DNA of 43,441 bases. It comes from Erysipelotrichaceae bacterium (GTDB lineage Bacteria > Bacillota_I > Bacilli_A > Erysipelotrichales > Erysipelotrichaceae). The stretch is taken from positions 1 to 43,441 of the forward strand of contig JALENJ010000043.1 in the NCBI GenBank assembly GCA_022767445.1, given 5' to 3'. A program made the position numbers and the translations under genes. Positions within the stretch are counted from its first letter, which is position 1. Each line of letters opens with the position of its first letter. A model generated the notes under the pieces. It was not told the DNA's origin. It made no database searches and was given only the letters and a program-made list of their open reading frames with translations. This document shows positions 40,890 to 43,441 of this stretch, one piece after another.

Positions 40890-43142
40890 ATGAAAAAGTT
40901 AGTATCATTGAGTTTGGCGGTAGCTTTAGGGGCAAGCATACTGCAGGGATGCGGATCAAAAACTGGATCTGCAGAAGTATTTACTGCCAGCTCCAAGGGA
41001 TTTGGCGGTGACGTGACTATCACAGCGAAAGTAGAAAACGGAAAGATTCTATCTGCTACAGCTGAAGGAAAGTATGAAACAGAAGGAAAAGGAAGTCTTG
41101 CCATTGATTCATTCAATAACGGTGAGCTCGGTGTAAAGAGCGGAAATGATATTTCGTCCAGCAGTGTTGATTCTGTATCAGGAGCTACGGTAACCAGCTC
41201 TGCACTGCAGACAGCCTGGAAGAGCATCATCAGACAGGCAGCTGGCAATACGGATTCAAAAAAAACTACGATGAAGGAAGGCACATATACAGAAACTGTC
41301 TACGGAAACAACTATTCCAGACCGTTTAAAGTAGCTGTTACTCTAGGTAAAGATTCAATTGATGACATCCAGGTGACAGATATCGGTGGGGAAACACAGG
41401 AAATCATTCAGACAGTGATCGACAATCTGATTCCAAGGATCAAAAGCAACCAGAGCCTGGCAGTTGACTCTATTACCGGCGCAACTGCATCTTCAGGTGG
41501 TGTAAAGACTGCCGTAAAGAATGCAATTGATGAAGCCGGAGGAGACAGCAGTGAATGGTATGATGAAATTCAGTATAAATCTGACACTGTAGAACTGGAT
41601 GACTATGATACGGTCATCGTTGGACTTGGAGGAACAGGTGTGTCTGCCTTCCTGAGTGCATCAGATGCCGGAGCAAGTGTTATCGGTGTTGAAGCTGCAG
41701 CAAAGGTCGGCGGTACTTCAGCAACGGTTGGTGGCCCAATGGCAATCAACCCTAAAGATCCAAGCGTTCAGCCGGAGTCTGGCACAGAAGGATATCCAAT
41801 CGATACAGATGCATTTGAAAAACAGTGGATCAAGGATACAAATGGAGATGCCAAGAAAGAATGTATCGATATCATGATGAATGATTCCGGAAACACTTTA
41901 GACTGGATGATTGAAGACCATGGATTCAGCTTCACTCCGCTATCCAGTTTTATGATATATCCATACATCCTGTATTCTGAATATGACATCCAGAATACGA
42001 TTACACAGCTATATGTAAATGCGCTGGACGAAGCATGCAAGAAAAATGAAAAAAATCAGTATCTGACAGAAGTGAAAGCAGAAAAAATCCTTTCTGAAAA
42101 TGGAAAGATCACAGGAATCGAGGCTAGAGGCGTAGACGGAACTATCTACAAGATTCATGCGAAATCTGTAATTCTTGCAACAGGCGGTTTTGGAGGAAAT
42201 GCAGAACTGACAAAGAAGTATACAGGAATTAAAATGAATCTTTATGGAATGTACCAGAATGACGGAACGATGCTTGCATATGCAGTAGAGAACCTGAATG
42301 CAGATACATACAATATCGGAACTGCAGGTATTACACATTTAGCACGTACAACAGTAGATCTGAGGGATTCATCAGTTACACCTAGTCACCAGAAGACACT
42401 TGATGCGATTGTAGACAGTACAGATGTGCTGCATGTTGATGAAAAAGGAAACCGCTTCACACAGGGAGACAGAGCAGAAGATATTACTGAAAATGCACAT
42501 AAAGCCGGTGATTATTTCTGGTCTATCGTCAGTGATGAATATATGAACGATATCAAGGAAAACGGATTGAACCAGGTCTATATGATGCTGAATGTTCAGG
42601 ATGGTTCTCTTCCAATCATGGCAATGATTGATCCTTCTGTTGAAATTCCAGAAGAAAATGCCAAGTATATCTTGAAAGAAAACGATCCTATCACTGACAT
42701 TGACAAGATCATCAGTATTGGAGAAAAGATGGGCATCGTTGTAGAAGCTGATTCATTAGAAGAGCTTGCAGAAAAGATCGGTGCAGCAGATCTGAAAGAA
42801 ACTGTAGAAAAATACAATTCTTATGCAAAAGATGGAAATGATCCAGAATTCAACAAGGCCAAGGAAAATCTGAAGGAAGTAAGCGGAAAGAAATATTACG
42901 CAATCAAGGGTACAGGATACAGCTACAGTACATGCGGCGGACTGAATGTCAATGAAAACATCGAGGTTCTGGATAAAGATGGAAATGTCATTCCAGGTCT
43001 GTATGCTGCCGGAACAGATTCAATGGGTGTCCTGCTGAGTGAAACAACAGGATACATCGACTATGGCGGAATCGATCATGGATGGTGCCTGACTTCCGGA
43101 AAAATTGCTGGAGAAAATGCCGCTAAATACGCTTCAAAATAA
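40890..43142 (+). CDS. Lipoprotein flavoprotein reductase with two FMN-binding domains
   Basis: A 750-residue exported flavoprotein. A lipobox signal (ILQGC, Cys about 21) is followed by two tandem FMN-binding domains (about 30-118 and 128-220), each with its own attachment motif (VSGATVTS and ITGATASS), then a FAD domain (about 238-750) starting IVGLGGTGVSAFLSA. It differs from the flavoprotein at 2095-4077: it has an extra FMN domain, and the C-terminal NRLGGNA arginine motif is replaced by LLSETTGYIDYGG, so the substrate is probably not simple fumarate. Related enzymes in gut Firmicutes reduce many C=C compounds with electrons supplied from the membrane. AGGAGGG precedes the ATG. Confidence 0.9.
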   Translation: MKKLVSLSLAVALGASILQGCGSKTGSAEVFTASSKGFGGDVTITAKVENGKILSATAEGKYETEGKGSLAIDSFNNGELGVKSGNDISSSSVDSVSGATVTSSALQTAWKSIIRQAAGNTDSKKTTMKEGTYTETVYGNNYSRPFKVAVTLGKDSIDDIQVTDIGGETQEIIQTVIDNLIPRIKSNQSLAVDSITGATASSGGVKTAVKNAIDEAGGDSSEWYDEIQYKSDTVELDDYDTVIVGLGGTGVSAFLSASDAGASVIGVEAAAKVGGTSATVGGPMAINPKDPSVQPESGTEGYPIDTDAFEKQWIKDTNGDAKKECIDIMMNDSGNTLDWMIEDHGFSFTPLSSFMIYPYILYSEYDIQNTITQLYVNALDEACKKNEKNQYLTEVKAEKILSENGKITGIEARGVDGTIYKIHAKSVILATGGFGGNAELTKKYTGIKMNLYGMYQNDGTMLAYAVENLNADTYNIGTAGITHLARTTVDLRDSSVTPSHQKTLDAIVDSTDVLHVDEKGNRFTQGDRAEDITENAHKAGDYFWSIVSDEYMNDIKENGLNQVYMMLNVQDGSLPIMAMIDPSVEIPEENAKYILKENDPITDIDKIISIGEKMGIVVEADSLEELAEKIGAADLKETVEKYNSYAKDGNDPEFNKAKENLKEVSGKKYYAIKGTGYSYSTCGGLNVNENIEVLDKDGNVIPGLYAAGTDSMGVLLSETTGYIDYGGIDHGWCLTSGKIAGENAAKYASK

Positions 43143-43207
43143 TTGGAAAATGCATTTCTAAAAGAAAGTGTCATGTGCACTTGAAGCACAAGTAGATCGA
43201 AGCTTAG

Positions 43208-43260
43208 AAAAAAGGAACAGTGATGCATCATAAAGTGATGTATTGCTATTCCTTTTTATT
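43208..43260 (+). terminator. Terminator after the tandem-FMN flavoprotein
   Basis: A long hairpin (AAAAGGAACAGTGATGCATCA with TGATGTATTGCTATTCCTTTT, 5-base loop) followed by TATTTTT. The 80 bases after it show no gene. Confidence 0.85.
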
Positions 43261-43341
43261 TTTCTGTCATTAGAATCTGCAAACTACCGCCGCAACTTTG
43301 CATTTTTTGAGGGCGTACTAATGAAAGTATATTAATTATAT

Positions 43342-43441
43342 TTAGTCTAGTTTCTTAACTGGTCCTTTAAGATCTTCTTCAGAGAGCAGACTTGCAGCAT
43401 CTTCATCTGCGATAACTGTGAAGTTAGGATGCAGACGGAGT
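43342..43441 (-). CDS. C-terminal end of an unidentified protein (cut by window edge)
   Basis: The last 32 codons of a minus-strand gene that enters from beyond the window: LRLHPNFTVIADEDAASLL then SEEDLKGPVKKLD and TAA. The codon choice (GAT GAA GAT GCT GCA) and residue pattern are coding-like and resemble the neighbouring flavoprotein segment in composition. I cannot name the family from this much. Confidence 0.55.
   Translation of the reverse strand, partial: LRLHPNFTVIADEDAASLLSEEDLKGPVKKLD

Noticed and set aside
2095-43142. The two MarR/flavoprotein units as a duplication within the window
   Set aside because: Domain number, active-site motifs, gene orientation and codon use differ too much for a recent duplication; independent acquisition is more likely.
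43261-43341. Possible insertion-sequence end after the flavoprotein terminator
   Set aside because: No inverted repeat partner, target duplication or transposase fragment could be found.

Overview
The window looks like chromosomal DNA of a low-GC Firmicute, most likely of the Erysipelotrichia (Solobacterium/Bulleidia/Holdemania-like). This is inferred from AT-rich codon use, strong AGGAGG ribosome binding sites, rho-independent terminators, the gene order yybS-gdpP-rplI-dnaB and walJ-htrA-rlmH, and the mix of FMN-binding flavoprotein reductases, VanZ-like proteins and a BceRS-BceAB module. I could not search databases, so the genus is a guess.

Layout. 1-4.6 kb: a DUF885 surface protein, a lipoprotein flavin reductase and a MarR regulator. 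4.7-7.6 kb: a decay zone with a sorting-signal-like tail remnant, a SARP/BTAD regulator split by one in-frame TAG, a membrane GGDEF protein with a frameshift and an in-frame TAA, and a 0.3 kb group IIC intron derivative placed exactly after the secA terminator. 7.6-16 kb: secA, pullulanase, branching enzyme, phosphoglucomutase and HPr, i.e. alpha-glucan handling plus PTS control. 16-24.6 kb: a tight minus-strand core block yybS-gdpP-rplI-dnaB-M23/LysM-walJ-htrA-rlmH. The HtrA homologue has lost its catalytic His and Ser, the M23 domain has lost zinc ligands, and no walR/walK is present.

24.7-33.4 kb: two VanZ-like genes, a tRNA-Pro(CGG), a flavodoxin-fold reductase broken by two frameshifts, an operon ridA-APC permease-patB-peroxiredoxin facing a YheO/DauR-type regulator, a two-domain SnoaL protein and a GT2 glycosyltransferase. 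33.5-38.8 kb: a BceR-BceS-BceA-BceB antimicrobial peptide sensing and detoxification module, with traX coupled to its end.

38.8-43.4 kb: an unrecognised gene with an in-frame stop, cas2, and a frameshifted cas1 whose first part is fused in frame to the wHTH half of a MarR regulator. To the right, base and codon use change. A large flavoprotein with two FMN-binding domains follows, preceded by a perfect 8+8 bp palindrome, and the window ends in the tail of another minus-strand gene. The MarR-Cas1 fusion marks a deletion or recombination junction between a CRISPR adaptation locus and an incoming MarR/flavoreductase unit. No CRISPR array or effector genes were seen.

The most noteworthy observations are the MarR::Cas1 chimera with orphan cas2, the miniature group IIC intron, the pair of degenerate hydrolases in the walJ block, and the run of disrupted regulators. 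I saw no complete new defence or signalling system; most anomalies read as genome decay and rearrangement.
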